In this document: positions 18,329 through 26,378 of the stretch, one piece after another | Layout: each line of letters starts with the position of its first letter | Numbering within the stretch: the first letter of the stretch is position 1 | Origin: Citreicoccus inhibens | GTDB taxonomy: Bacteria > Myxococcota > Myxococcia > Myxococcales > Myxococcaceae | NCBI RefSeq assembly: GCF_019039035.1 | Contig: NZ_JAHNZT010000001.1 | Span: forward strand, 124,001-188,000 | Direction of reading: 5' to 3' | Length of the DNA: 64,000 nt | Program-made: the position numbers and the translations under genes | The notes under the pieces: model-generated | Seen by the model: only the letters and a program-made list of their open reading frames with translations | Databases searched by the model: none | Told to the model about the DNA's origin: nothing

Positions 18329-19240
18329 TCAGCCCAGGAGCAGCGCCGCGTCGCGCGTGGCGTGCAGGACCAGATGATCCACGAGGCTGCGCACGCGAGG
18401 CACCGCCTGCATGTCCTGGTGCATCAGCAGCCACAGCTCGCGCACCAACGGGCCCTCCGAGGAAAAGGGCACGGAGCGCAGCTCCGGATAGGCGCGCGCC
18501 AGATAGTGCGGCATCACCGCCAGCCCGATGCCCGCCCGCGCCGCGCCCAGCAAGCCCCCGTGCTGATTCACCCGGTGGACGATGCGCCCACCCTGGCGCA
18601 AGAACGTCTCCAACCACTGGACCTCGGGCAGTCCGCGATGGGTCGCGGTGAGCCCGATGAAGCGCCGCGCCTCCAGGGGCGCGTCCCCGAACTGCTCCAG
18701 GTAACTCTCCGAGGCGTAGAGGCCATGGCCAATCACCGCCAGCCGCCGCGCCACGAGCGACTCGCCGTGCTGGGGCCGCGCGAGCCGCAGCGCGATGTCC
18801 GCCTCGCGCCGCGCCAGGCTCAGGTTGCGATCGTCGGCGAAGACCTCCAGCACGATGCCCGGGTGCGCCGCCTGGAAGCTGGCGAGCTTGGGGGCCAGAT
18901 AGCGCTCCGCGAAGAGCGCCACGGTCGTCAGTCGCACCGTGCCGGTGAGCGACGATGCGCCCGCGGCGAAGCGGCTGACGGACAGCGCCTGCTCCTCCAT
19001 CGCGCGCGCGCGTGCGAGCACCGCCTCGCCATCCGGGGTGAGCGTGAAGCCAGAGGACTGCGGCACGACGAGCTCACGCCCCAGGGCCCGCTCCAACCGG
19101 CGCACCCGGCGGCCCACCGTCGCGTGGTCCAGGCCGAGCGCGCGCCCCGCCGCGGACTGACTTCCGTGGAGGGCGATCTGGGTGAAGACTCGGAGGTCGT
19201 CCCAGACGAGTTCCTCGGCGGGTTCACGCTTCGCGGACAT
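18329..19240 (-). CDS. LysR-family transcriptional regulator
   Basis: 303 aa from the ATG at 19240 (MSAKREPAEELVWDDLRVF); an upstream in-frame start exists but would push into the divergent promoter. The N-terminal winged HTH is clear (residues about 10-70, with HGSQSAAGRALGLDHATVGRRV), followed by the LysR substrate-binding domain starting near ALFAERYLAPKLASF. It is divergent from an isochorismatase-like hydrolase with about 100 bp between them, the usual arrangement in which a LysR protein controls its neighbour. It converges on the PKS operon but nothing shows that it controls it. The inducer is unknown. Confidence 0.93.
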   Translation of the reverse strand: MSAKREPAEELVWDDLRVFTQIALHGSQSAAGRALGLDHATVGRRVRRLERALGRELVVPQSSGFTLTPDGEAVLARARAMEEQALSVSRFAAGASSLTGTVRLTTVALFAERYLAPKLASFQAAHPGIVLEVFADDRNLSLARREADIALRLARPQHGESLVARRLAVIGHGLYASESYLEQFGDAPLEARRFIGLTATHRGLPEVQWLETFLRQGGRIVHRVNQHGGLLGAARAGIGLAVMPHYLARAYPELRSVPFSSEGPLVRELWLLMHQDMQAVPRVRSLVDHLVLHATRDAALLLG

Positions 19241-19250
19241 GGCCTGTGAA

Positions 19251-19291
19251 TTTCTGCACGGGGACGGTGCGAGTATAGGCATTCCTGCACG
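19251..19291. promoter_or_regulatory. Possible LysR operator region: direct repeat TTYCTGCACG
   Basis: TTTCTGCACG at 19251-19260 and TTCCTGCACG at 19282-19291 are 31 bp apart, about three helical turns, in the divergent LysR/hydrolase intergenic region. An imperfect dyad, GTGCGAGTAT against ATTCCTGCAC, lies between them. The spacing fits one LysR tetramer contacting two half-sites, but this is inference. Confidence 0.35.
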
Positions 19292-19338
19292 CGCGGCGAC
19301 TGCGTAGAGATGTGCCCGTCTCTCACCCCGGAGCCCCC

Positions 19339-19938
19339 ATGAACGCCCCTGCGACCCTGACCCAACTGGCCGGACTGTCCACCCTCCCCTCCCCGCTCGC
19401 GTCCGCCGCGCTCATCATCATCGACATGCAGGGCGAGTACCGCGAGGGCGCCTTGAAGCTGCCCGGCATCGACACGGCGACGAAGGAGTCGATGGCGGTG
19501 CTCGCGCTGGCGCGGAAGCACGGCGCGCCGGTGTTCCACGTCGTCCACCACTCGCCGCCGGGCGCGCCCATCTTCAACCCGGACCACCCACACTCGAAGG
19601 AGCTGCCCGAGCTCGCGGCGCTGCCGGGTGAGACCACGATCATCAAGACCCTGCCGGACTCGTTCGCGAAGACGGACCTCCACGCGCGCCTCCAGGCCAC
19701 GGGGCGCAAGGAGCTCATCCTCATCGGGGCGATGACGCACAACTGCGTGGCCGCCACGGCGCACGCCGCGTTCGACCTGGGCTACCGCGTCACCATCGTC
19801 GCGGAGGCGTGCGCCACGCGAGACCTGCCGGACGTCTACGGGAACGTCGTCCCGGCCGATGTGCTGCACCGACAGACGCTGGTGGGGCTCGGCGACTGCA
19901 TCGCCGTGGTGGTCCCCAACGCCCGCGCCTGGGCGTGA
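19339..19938 (+). CDS. Isochorismatase-like cysteine hydrolase
   Basis: 199 aa from ATG 19339, with a purine-rich GGAG 5 nt upstream. The isochorismatase-family triad is visible: Asp29 in LIIIDMQ, Lys103 in IIKTLPDSF and Cys136 in GAMTHNCVAAT. Length matches single-domain family members, which hydrolyse vinyl ethers or amides (isochorismatase, nicotinamidase and related enzymes). No signal peptide is present, so it is cytoplasmic. The divergent LysR gene probably regulates it. The substrate cannot be assigned; the nicotinamidase-specific metal ligands are not evident. Confidence 0.9.
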   Translation: MNAPATLTQLAGLSTLPSPLASAALIIIDMQGEYREGALKLPGIDTATKESMAVLALARKHGAPVFHVVHHSPPGAPIFNPDHPHSKELPELAALPGETTIIKTLPDSFAKTDLHARLQATGRKELILIGAMTHNCVAATAHAAFDLGYRVTIVAEACATRDLPDVYGNVVPADVLHRQTLVGLGDCIAVVVPNARAWA

Positions 19939-19942
19939 GTCG

Positions 19943-19963
19943 CCCGCCCCTCGCCCGGGCGGG
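19943..19963 (+). terminator. GC hairpin downstream of the isochorismatase-like gene
   Basis: CCCGCCC at 19943-19949 pairs with GGGCGGG at 19957-19963 around a 7-nt loop and is followed by GGGTTG. It lies 5 bp after the stop and about 45 bp before the next start, so it may act as a weak terminator. Confidence 0.35.
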
Positions 19964-20009
19964 GGGTTGACACCGACAGTGTCCGGGCGGGAAGAGCAGG
20001 GAGCGCCCC

Positions 20010-22211
20010 ATGCTCCGATACGCCCTCGCCATCTTCGCCAGCGCCTTCCTCCTCTTTGGTGTGCAGCCGCTGGCGGGGCGATATGCGCTCCCCTGGTACG
20101 GCGGCACGTCGAGTGTGTGGACCGCCTGCATGCTCTTCTTCCAGGTCGCGCTGCTGGCGGGCTACGCCTACGCCCACGCGGTCTCCTCCCGACTGCCCTC
20201 GCGCGCCCAGGCGAAGCTCCACCTGGGCGTGCTGGCCCTGGCGGTGGCGGGACTGGTGGCCCGGGCGCTCGTCACCGGCTCGCCGCTGGCGCCAGGCCCG
20301 GAGTGGCGGCCCCAGCCGGATGGAGTGCCCGTGCTGCGCCTGGTGGCGATGCTGGCCGTCACGCTGGGGCCTCCCTTCTTCGTGCTGAGCACCACGGGCC
20401 CCCTGCTGCAATCCTGGTTCGCGAGAGCCCACCCCGGGCGCTCCCCCTACGGCCTCTATGCGCTGTCCAATGCGGGCTCGCTGCTCGCGCTGCTCGGCTA
20501 TCCGCTGTTCGTCGAGCCCTGGGTGGCGCGAGGCACCCAGACGTGGGGCTGGAGCGCGGGCTTCGTGGCCTTCACCCTCGCCTGCGCGGCCTGCGCGTTG
20601 GACATGGCGCGGCGCCAGGAATCCCCCCTCGACCCCAGCGTGGCGACAGCGCCCGGCTCCGACACGCCTCGCCCTGGGGTGGTGAGGACGCTCGGGTGGC
20701 TGGGGTTGAGCGCCCTCGCGTCGGTGTTGCTGCTGGCCACCACGAATCAGCTGTCGCAGGACGTGGCGGCCGGACCGGTGCTGTGGGTCCTGCCGCTCGC
20801 GGTCTATCTGCTCACCTTCATCCTCGCCTTCGCGCGTGAGGGCTTCTACGCGCGGGGCGTCTACGCGGCGCTGCTCATCGTCGGCGTGGCGATGATGGCG
20901 GTGGCGCAGACCTCGGGACCGGGCTTCGGGCTGCTGCCGCGCATCCTGTGCTACGCGGGCACCCTCTTCGCGGGCGCCATGGTGTGTCATGGCGAGCTAT
21001 ATCGACTGCGTCCCGCGCCTCGGCACCTGGGCGCCTTCTACCTCTGGGTGTCGCTGGGCGGAGTGCTGGGCAGCCTGTTCGTCAGCCTGTGGGCGCCCGC
21101 GTTCTTCCACGCCTACTGGGAGTACCCGCTGTCACTGGCGGCCTGCTGCGCGGTGGCGCTGGGCGGGCGGATGCGTCAGCCCTCCGCCGAGTCTCGGCCC
21201 GCTCGGGCCTGGCGCGTGGTGGGCGGCGCGCTGCTGGTGCTGCTGCCGCTCAACCTGACGCTCATCGGGATGGGCGAGTACCGCAGGATGAGCCTGTCCA
21301 CGCGCAACTTCTTCGGCGTGGTGCAGGTGCTGGAGCAGGGCCAAGGACAGCCAGACGCGCACCGCTACACGCTGCGCCACGGCGCCATCGCCCATGGCTG
21401 GCAGTTCATCCAGGCGGACAAGCGCCGCGAGCCCACCGCCTATTACACGCGCGAGACGGGGCTGGGTCTGGCCATCGCCGAGCTGCGGAGGCGGCACGAG
21501 GCGCAGAGACTCTCCCCGGGCTTGCGGGTGGGCGTGCTCGGGCTGGGCGTGGGCACCAGCGCAGCCTTGATGTCATCAGCGGATCGGCTGCGCTTCTATG
21601 AAATCAATCCAGTCATCATCGCGCTCGCGAAGGGCGAGCACGGCTTCTTCCACTACCTGAGCGACACCCCCGCGAAGGTGGAGGTGGTGGAGGGAGACGC
21701 GCGCATCTCGCTGGAGCAGGAGCTGGAGCGCGGCGAGCCCCAGTCCTTCGATGTGCTGGCGCTCGATGTGTTCAGCTCGGATGCCATCCCCATCCATCTG
21801 CTGACCGAGGAGGCCATGGCGCTGTACCTGCGCCACCTCGCGCCGCATGGCGTGATGGCGCTGCACATCAGCAACCAATACCTGGACCTCGTCCCCGTGA
21901 CGCTCGCGCACGCGCGCGCGTTCGGCCTGCACGCCACGCATGTCTTCAACGAGTCCACGAGCGACGCGCCGAGCAGTCGGTGGATGGTGTTGAGCCCGGA
22001 CGCGGACTTCACCTCGGGGCTCGCGTTCCAGCAGAGCACCTCCAGCGTGCGGCGCATGTCCCTGCGCGGTCCGCCGGACTTCACGTGGACGGATGAGCTG
22101 GGCAGCGTGGTCCGCGCGGTGCGGTGGTGGCCGCAGTCGCGCACGGCGGCGAGCCAGTCCGTCGTGGTCGAGGCGGCGGGAGCATCCGTGACGAGCCCCG
22201 AGCCACCCTGA
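20010..22211 (+). CDS. Fused MFS / spermidine-synthase-like membrane protein
   Basis: 733 aa with GGGAG just upstream of ATG 20010. The N-terminal part (residues about 1-420) is a series of hydrophobic segments beginning LRYALAIFASAFLLFGVQPL, typical of bacterial proteins annotated as fused MFS/spermidine synthase. The C-terminal part (about 500-700) has a Rossmann methyltransferase-like core: VGVLGLGVGTSAAL, then FYEINP and VEGDARISLEQE, as in spermidine synthases. LALDVFSSDAIPIHLLTEEA matches the catalytic-Asp region. Family members are widespread but the substrate is unproved, and true polyamine transfer by membrane fusions is doubtful. The gene ends 9 bp before a convergent CotH gene. Confidence 0.9.
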   Translation: MLRYALAIFASAFLLFGVQPLAGRYALPWYGGTSSVWTACMLFFQVALLAGYAYAHAVSSRLPSRAQAKLHLGVLALAVAGLVARALVTGSPLAPGPEWRPQPDGVPVLRLVAMLAVTLGPPFFVLSTTGPLLQSWFARAHPGRSPYGLYALSNAGSLLALLGYPLFVEPWVARGTQTWGWSAGFVAFTLACAACALDMARRQESPLDPSVATAPGSDTPRPGVVRTLGWLGLSALASVLLLATTNQLSQDVAAGPVLWVLPLAVYLLTFILAFAREGFYARGVYAALLIVGVAMMAVAQTSGPGFGLLPRILCYAGTLFAGAMVCHGELYRLRPAPRHLGAFYLWVSLGGVLGSLFVSLWAPAFFHAYWEYPLSLAACCAVALGGRMRQPSAESRPARAWRVVGGALLVLLPLNLTLIGMGEYRRMSLSTRNFFGVVQVLEQGQGQPDAHRYTLRHGAIAHGWQFIQADKRREPTAYYTRETGLGLAIAELRRRHEAQRLSPGLRVGVLGLGVGTSAALMSSADRLRFYEINPVIIALAKGEHGFFHYLSDTPAKVEVVEGDARISLEQELERGEPQSFDVLALDVFSSDAIPIHLLTEEAMALYLRHLAPHGVMALHISNQYLDLVPVTLAHARAFGLHATHVFNESTSDAPSSRWMVLSPDADFTSGLAFQQSTSSVRRMSLRGPPDFTWTDELGSVVRAVRWWPQSRTAASQSVVVEAAGASVTSPEPP

Positions 22212-22220
22212 GGCCACGCG

Positions 22221-24032
22221 CTACTTCCAGCTCCACGTCTCGGCGCCGTCGGGGCTGCGGCCGTATGACTTCCCGGGCGACAGCGGCGCGTAGTAGGTGA
22301 GGTCAATCACTCCCGTCATGGACTTGCCGTCGAACAGGGCCAGCTCGCCGCCCTTCGTGGACAGCTTGAACGGCAGGTGGTTGGTGCCCGACTTTCCATC
22401 CGCGATGAGCCGCAGCATGCCATTGGGCGGCACCACCAGATTGGCCGGCAGCTTGTACTTGTACTGGTCACGGATGACGTCGGTCATGATGAGGCCGCTC
22501 ACCGGAGCGGGCGTGGACTCGCGGTTGTACAGCTCCACGTAGCCCTCCACCTCACCGTTGGCTCCCACCGGCGCGAGCGGCAGCGCGCCGAACGAGTTGA
22601 TGACCACGCCGCCCTCGCCTCGGTGGCGCTCCAACGGCAGGTTCTTGGTGAGATAGGTGCGCCGCCCAGCCACGTACTTCTTCAGGTACTCGGGCGAATA
22701 GGCCGCCTGGGGCCGCGCGACGTAGGGGTCGCGCGCGAGCTGATCCTTCACGAGCGCGTACTGGGCATCGATGCGCCGCGAGGCCGACTCCTCAGAGAAC
22801 ACGGTGTCCATCAGCTGCTCCACGTAGTCGAGCACCTTGTTGCGGAACACGGGACGGTCCCAGATGCGCTGGTTGAGCACGCTGAAGGGGAAGTGCGCTC
22901 CGCCGTACTTGTCCAGCTTGTGCTCGTAGGTCCGGATGGTCCGCGAGTCATACGCGGTATAGGCGGGGATGACGCGCGTCGTCTCCGGCGAGGCGCCCAC
23001 TCGCGAGGTGCGCCAGTACACGAGGACGCTGTTGTTCAGGTCCCAGGGCGCATACGTCCACCGGTCCTTCACGCGGTCATGGATGAGGAAGCTGCCCGAG
23101 TCGTCGATGCCGTGGATGCCGATGACGATGCCCACCGCGAGGTAGTGCAGGTAGGCATCCAGGTCGAGGTGGTCGCGCGCGAAGTCCTCGAACTCGTGCT
23201 CCGGGGTATGGGCCAGCTGGTCGAGGAACGCGTGCAGGTCATCCCAGGGCTGGTCCTCGTTCGTCTCCTTCGACCACGGGTCCTGATAGGCCGCGATGGG
23301 CGCGAGCGTCAGCTCGCAGTCCCGCGCGCCGCAGCGGTAGATGTTCGCGTCCTCGTCGATGTGGCGGCTGCGCAAGAAGGCCTTGTCCACCTGCTCCACC
23401 TGCGTGAAGAGCCCCTCCAGCTTGCCGTTGACGGTGAGCATGACGTAGCGCGCGCGGGGGGCCTGAGCACCGCCGGCGGTCATCAACTCGTAGCTGAAGA
23501 CATCCGAGAGGTTGCCCGCGTCCAGCCACTCGGCCATGAAGTTGAACTTCTTGGCGCCGTCGAGCTTGGCGCCGTCGGGCAGCTTCACCTTCCAGCTCAG
23601 CTTGGGGTGCTCGCGCGCGAACTCCCCGCGCAGGCGCAGGCCCACCGCGTAGTCCACGCCGCGCGCGATGAAGTGTCCCGGGCCGTACTCGTGACCATGC
23701 TCGGGGCTGCTGATGAGCGCCCACGTCGCCTTGTCGAAGCGCAGCTCGTAGGTCTCGATCTGCGTCTGGAGGTCGGGCCACTCGGGCGTCACCGGGTGCG
23801 CCTCCGGCGGAGGCTCCTCGGTGGTGGGCTCGGGGCCGTTGTCGTTCGGCTCCTCCGGTGGTGGATCCGAAGGAGGCAGCTCCGTGCCCGTCCCCCCTCC
23901 TGTGGGAGTCGAGGGCGTCGGGTCCTCCAGGCCGTCCGGTGGGGGACTCCCCTCATCCTCCGTCTGCAAGGAACTGGAGCATGCCGAGAGGAAGAGCGCA
24001 CCCACCCCGCACCAGGACCAGACTGCACGCAT
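22221..24032 (-). CDS. CotH-family lipoprotein with C-terminal lamin-tail domain
   Basis: 603 aa from the ATG at 24032, chosen because it begins a signal peptide ending in lipobox LSAC and has GGGAGA upstream. A Pro/Glu-rich linker follows (about residues 25-80). The CotH domain covers about 85-420, with LRLRGEFAREHPKLSWKVKL and a kinase-like LEGLFTQVEQVDKAFL stretch. CotH proteins resemble atypical protein kinases; Bacillus CotH phosphorylates spore-coat proteins. Residues about 470-600 form a lamin-tail-like beta domain (GYVELYNRESTPAPVSGL). It is probably anchored to the periplasmic or outer face; its substrate is unknown. Confidence 0.9.
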   Translation of the reverse strand: MRAVWSWCGVGALFLSACSSSLQTEDEGSPPPDGLEDPTPSTPTGGGTGTELPPSDPPPEEPNDNGPEPTTEEPPPEAHPVTPEWPDLQTQIETYELRFDKATWALISSPEHGHEYGPGHFIARGVDYAVGLRLRGEFAREHPKLSWKVKLPDGAKLDGAKKFNFMAEWLDAGNLSDVFSYELMTAGGAQAPRARYVMLTVNGKLEGLFTQVEQVDKAFLRSRHIDEDANIYRCGARDCELTLAPIAAYQDPWSKETNEDQPWDDLHAFLDQLAHTPEHEFEDFARDHLDLDAYLHYLAVGIVIGIHGIDDSGSFLIHDRVKDRWTYAPWDLNNSVLVYWRTSRVGASPETTRVIPAYTAYDSRTIRTYEHKLDKYGGAHFPFSVLNQRIWDRPVFRNKVLDYVEQLMDTVFSEESASRRIDAQYALVKDQLARDPYVARPQAAYSPEYLKKYVAGRRTYLTKNLPLERHRGEGGVVINSFGALPLAPVGANGEVEGYVELYNRESTPAPVSGLIMTDVIRDQYKYKLPANLVVPPNGMLRLIADGKSGTNHLPFKLSTKGGELALFDGKSMTGVIDLTYYAPLSPGKSYGRSPDGAETWSWK

Positions 24033-24271
24033 ACGGTTCTCCCGGGCGGCCCATGGCGTAGATCGACACTGCACACCGCCCTTGTGGGCCCCCACTGCAA
24101 GCGGCGTACTGTCCGCCGCGCCGCAGCCTGCTCACCCCGCGAGCAGAGGTGCCCTCCCGACAGCACGCTCCTCCCGTGCGGCGCCGGACACCTACAGGAC
24201 CCCGAGCATCCCCTCGTGAGCAGCCCGCTTCTCTGTCAGGGAAGCTCGTGGGGGCACCGACGATGGGGCGC

Positions 24272-24871
24272 TCAGGAGGGGAACAGGCCGCGCAGGGCTT
24301 GCTTCACCCAGGCCCGGCGGACCTTGTCCGAGCGGAAGTCGAGCGCGACGAAGGGGTCGAAGACGCGCGGCATCATCGCGAGCAAGTACATGGACGACCA
24401 GAGCTGCGACAGGGCCAGACGCAGCTCCAGCTCCGACAGATGCGGTGTGGCCGGCGCCAGCCGGGGCGCCATCTGCGCGAGGAACGCGTTCACGCGCTGG
24501 ATGACGGCGCCGTCGTAGCGCTGATGCACCAGCGCCTCGCGGAAGTGCGCGTGCGCGATGCGCGGATACGCCGTCCAGTGCATCATCAACTCGTCGAGCA
24601 GGGCCTCGAACGCGGCGCGAATGCCCAACCCCTTGGCGCGCAGCTGGTCGAAATCCGCGAGGACGTTCCCGAACGCCTGAGCCAGCGTCTGCTCGAGCGC
24701 CAGGGCGATGAGCTTCTCCTTGCCCTGGAAGTAGTAGTTGATCGCCGCGCTGTTCACCTGTGCCTCGCGGGCAATCTCCCGGATGCCCGTCGCATCCAGG
24801 CCGTCGCGCTCGATGCAGGTGATGGCCGCGACCAGGATGCGCTCTCGAACGCTCGGCTCTTTGTCGCTCAT
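24272..24871 (-). CDS. TetR/AcrR-family transcriptional regulator
   Basis: 199 aa. The N-terminal TetR HTH is canonical: RERILVAAITCIERDGLDAT, then IREIAREAQVNSAAINYYFQ and GKEKLIA. The rest is an all-helical ligand domain of the usual length. It is upstream of and on the same strand as the CotH gene, but 239 bp separate them. That gap holds only a 6-bp hairpin (CTGCTC 24128-24133 with GAGCAG 24141-24146) that I can point to. The target is not evident. Confidence 0.92.
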   Translation of the reverse strand: MSDKEPSVRERILVAAITCIERDGLDATGIREIAREAQVNSAAINYYFQGKEKLIALALEQTLAQAFGNVLADFDQLRAKGLGIRAAFEALLDELMMHWTAYPRIAHAHFREALVHQRYDGAVIQRVNAFLAQMAPRLAPATPHLSELELRLALSQLWSSMYLLAMMPRVFDPFVALDFRSDKVRRAWVKQALRGLFPS

Positions 24872-25005
24872 CCCAATAGGCCCCGGAGACGCCGCATGCG
24901 GACGCAGCCTACTTGACCGCCCTCAGGCTTCAATTCGCGGAGCCGCTTCTCCCTGACGTGCCGAGGACACCGGCCGCTCGCGGACCGAGCGGCCGGGATG
25001 CGCTC

Positions 25006-26376
25006 TCAGTCCTCTCTCGGCCGCAACGAGAACACCACCGCCTCGCTGCCGAGCATGAACGTGTCACCGTCCACGATCTTCTGTCGTTTGATGCGCAGGC
25101 TCTTGTACCAGGTGCCATTCGAGGAGTTGAGGTCCTCGATGAACACGTCGTCGCCATCACGCGTAATGGCCGCGTGCTCGCGGGAGACACGCTCGGACTT
25201 CACGACGAGGCCACACTGCGGCCCGCGTCCGATGGTGAAGCGCCCCGTGCTCACCTCGACGGGCTCTCCGGTCGCCAGCCGCACGAAGACCTCCACCGCG
25301 CTGGGAGCGGTGACGATGTTCGTCGCATCCTCGCGCGGCACGCGCGGGGCCGTGTCCGAGGTCCGACGGGCCGGAGCCTTAGCCGCTCCCGACTTCGACG
25401 ATTCAGGCCGCGCTCGAGCCGCGCTCGCGGCGACCGCTCGCGAACTGTCTCGCGCGTCCGTCGGCGACTCCGAGCCGTCATCCAGGCCCAGCTCGGCGAC
25501 GAGATCCACCTCGCCCGTGGAGTCCTCTTCCTCTTCATCCAAGGGGGCGTCGTCCTCCGACGAACCGGCGTCTTCTTCGCCGCCGTCCACATCGGCGGCA
25601 CCCGAGTCCGCTTCCGCTCCGCTCGCATCCACACGCGAGGCCCTGGCGCCGCCGGCCTTCACCGAGGCAGCGTCCGCATCCTCGTTGCCCGCATCCTCGT
25701 CGGACGCCGCATCCGAGTCGCCGTCCGCGTCGTCGTCGGACGCCTCATCCGAGTCATCGTCAGACGCGTCCGAATCCTCGGCGCCCTCGTCGGACGCATC
25801 CGCGTCGCCGCCCGAGTCCTCGTCGGAAGCATCATCCGAGTCATCGCCCGCGGCCTCGGCGGCTGCGCCCACGGAGTTATCTGCGGCCGGCTCCGCGGTG
25901 GCATCAACGTCCGCGATCACCTCACGCACCCGGTCCACAACCCGCGCGACGGCATCCGCGGACAAGGGCTCGGGCTTCGGGGACTCGGTGCCTTGGGGCG
26001 CGCCGGGCGCTGGCTCGGAGGTCCCCTTCGCCGCGACGGCTTCGCTCGCCTCACTCGCGGGCTCCACGAGGGCAGCTCCCGCCTCAGCCCTGCTCCCCAG
26101 GTCCGCTCCCGACACCGCCACCAGGGGCGCAGGCGTCACGGCCACAACGCCCACCGCGGGAACGACCGTCACCGGCGCACGCGTGGCTGGCACGGGCGCG
26201 GACTCCTGGCCCGAGAGCGCCACGACGGTCGGCGCCACATAGCCATTCTGGCGCGCGAGCTGGAAGAGGGCCTGCGCCACCAGGGCGTTGGGCTCCACTC
26301 CCAGGTCGCGACTCATCGACTCCAGCGCCCGCCACAGGGGCTCCGCGATCTCAATGGTCTGGCGAATCCGGTTCAT
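25006..26376 (-). CDS. FHA-domain protein with N-terminal RHH-like segment and acidic linker
   Basis: 456 aa from the ATG at 26376, which has GAGGGG about 10 nt upstream and sits 2 bp after the preceding stop; an in-frame ATG at 26406 would overlap that gene. Residues 1-50 (NRIRQTIEIAEPLWRALESM and following) look like a ribbon-helix-helix or similar helical DNA-binding segment. The middle 250 residues are low complexity, rich in Ala, Asp, Ser and Glu. The C-terminal about 95 residues are a forkhead-associated domain with GRGPQCGLV, SREHAAI and LNSSNGTWY, the phosphothreonine-binding loops. FHA proteins in myxobacteria commonly work with Ser/Thr kinases. It forms an operon with the thioredoxin-MORN gene. 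Confidence 0.88.
   Translation of the reverse strand: MNRIRQTIEIAEPLWRALESMSRDLGVEPNALVAQALFQLARQNGYVAPTVVALSGQESAPVPATRAPVTVVPAVGVVAVTPAPLVAVSGADLGSRAEAGAALVEPASEASEAVAAKGTSEPAPGAPQGTESPKPEPLSADAVARVVDRVREVIADVDATAEPAADNSVGAAAEAAGDDSDDASDEDSGGDADASDEGAEDSDASDDDSDEASDDDADGDSDAASDEDAGNEDADAASVKAGGARASRVDASGAEADSGAADVDGGEEDAGSSEDDAPLDEEEEDSTGEVDLVAELGLDDGSESPTDARDSSRAVAASAARARPESSKSGAAKAPARRTSDTAPRVPREDATNIVTAPSAVEVFVRLATGEPVEVSTGRFTIGRGPQCGLVVKSERVSREHAAITRDGDDVFIEDLNSSNGTWYKSLRIKRQKIVDGDTFMLGSEAVVFSLRPRED
25640..25880. repeat. Low-complexity repeat coding an Asp/Ser/Ala acidic linker
   Basis: Imperfect tandem copies of short units such as tcgtcggacgc and tcatccgagtc (minus-strand codons for Asp, Ser, Glu, Ala) give a highly acidic disordered linker in the FHA protein. 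Such tracts vary readily in length between strains. Confidence 0.7.
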
Positions 26377-26378
26377 GA

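Noticed and set aside
19339-19938. Isochorismatase-like gene as a siderophore gene tied to the NRPS
   Set aside because: No isochorismate synthase, aryl carrier or salicylate/DHB-type A domain is seen; the protein is a generic cysteine hydrolase.
22377-24518. 713-codon plus-strand open frame opposite the CotH gene
   Set aside because: Crosses two real minus-strand genes and shows no domain or codon support.
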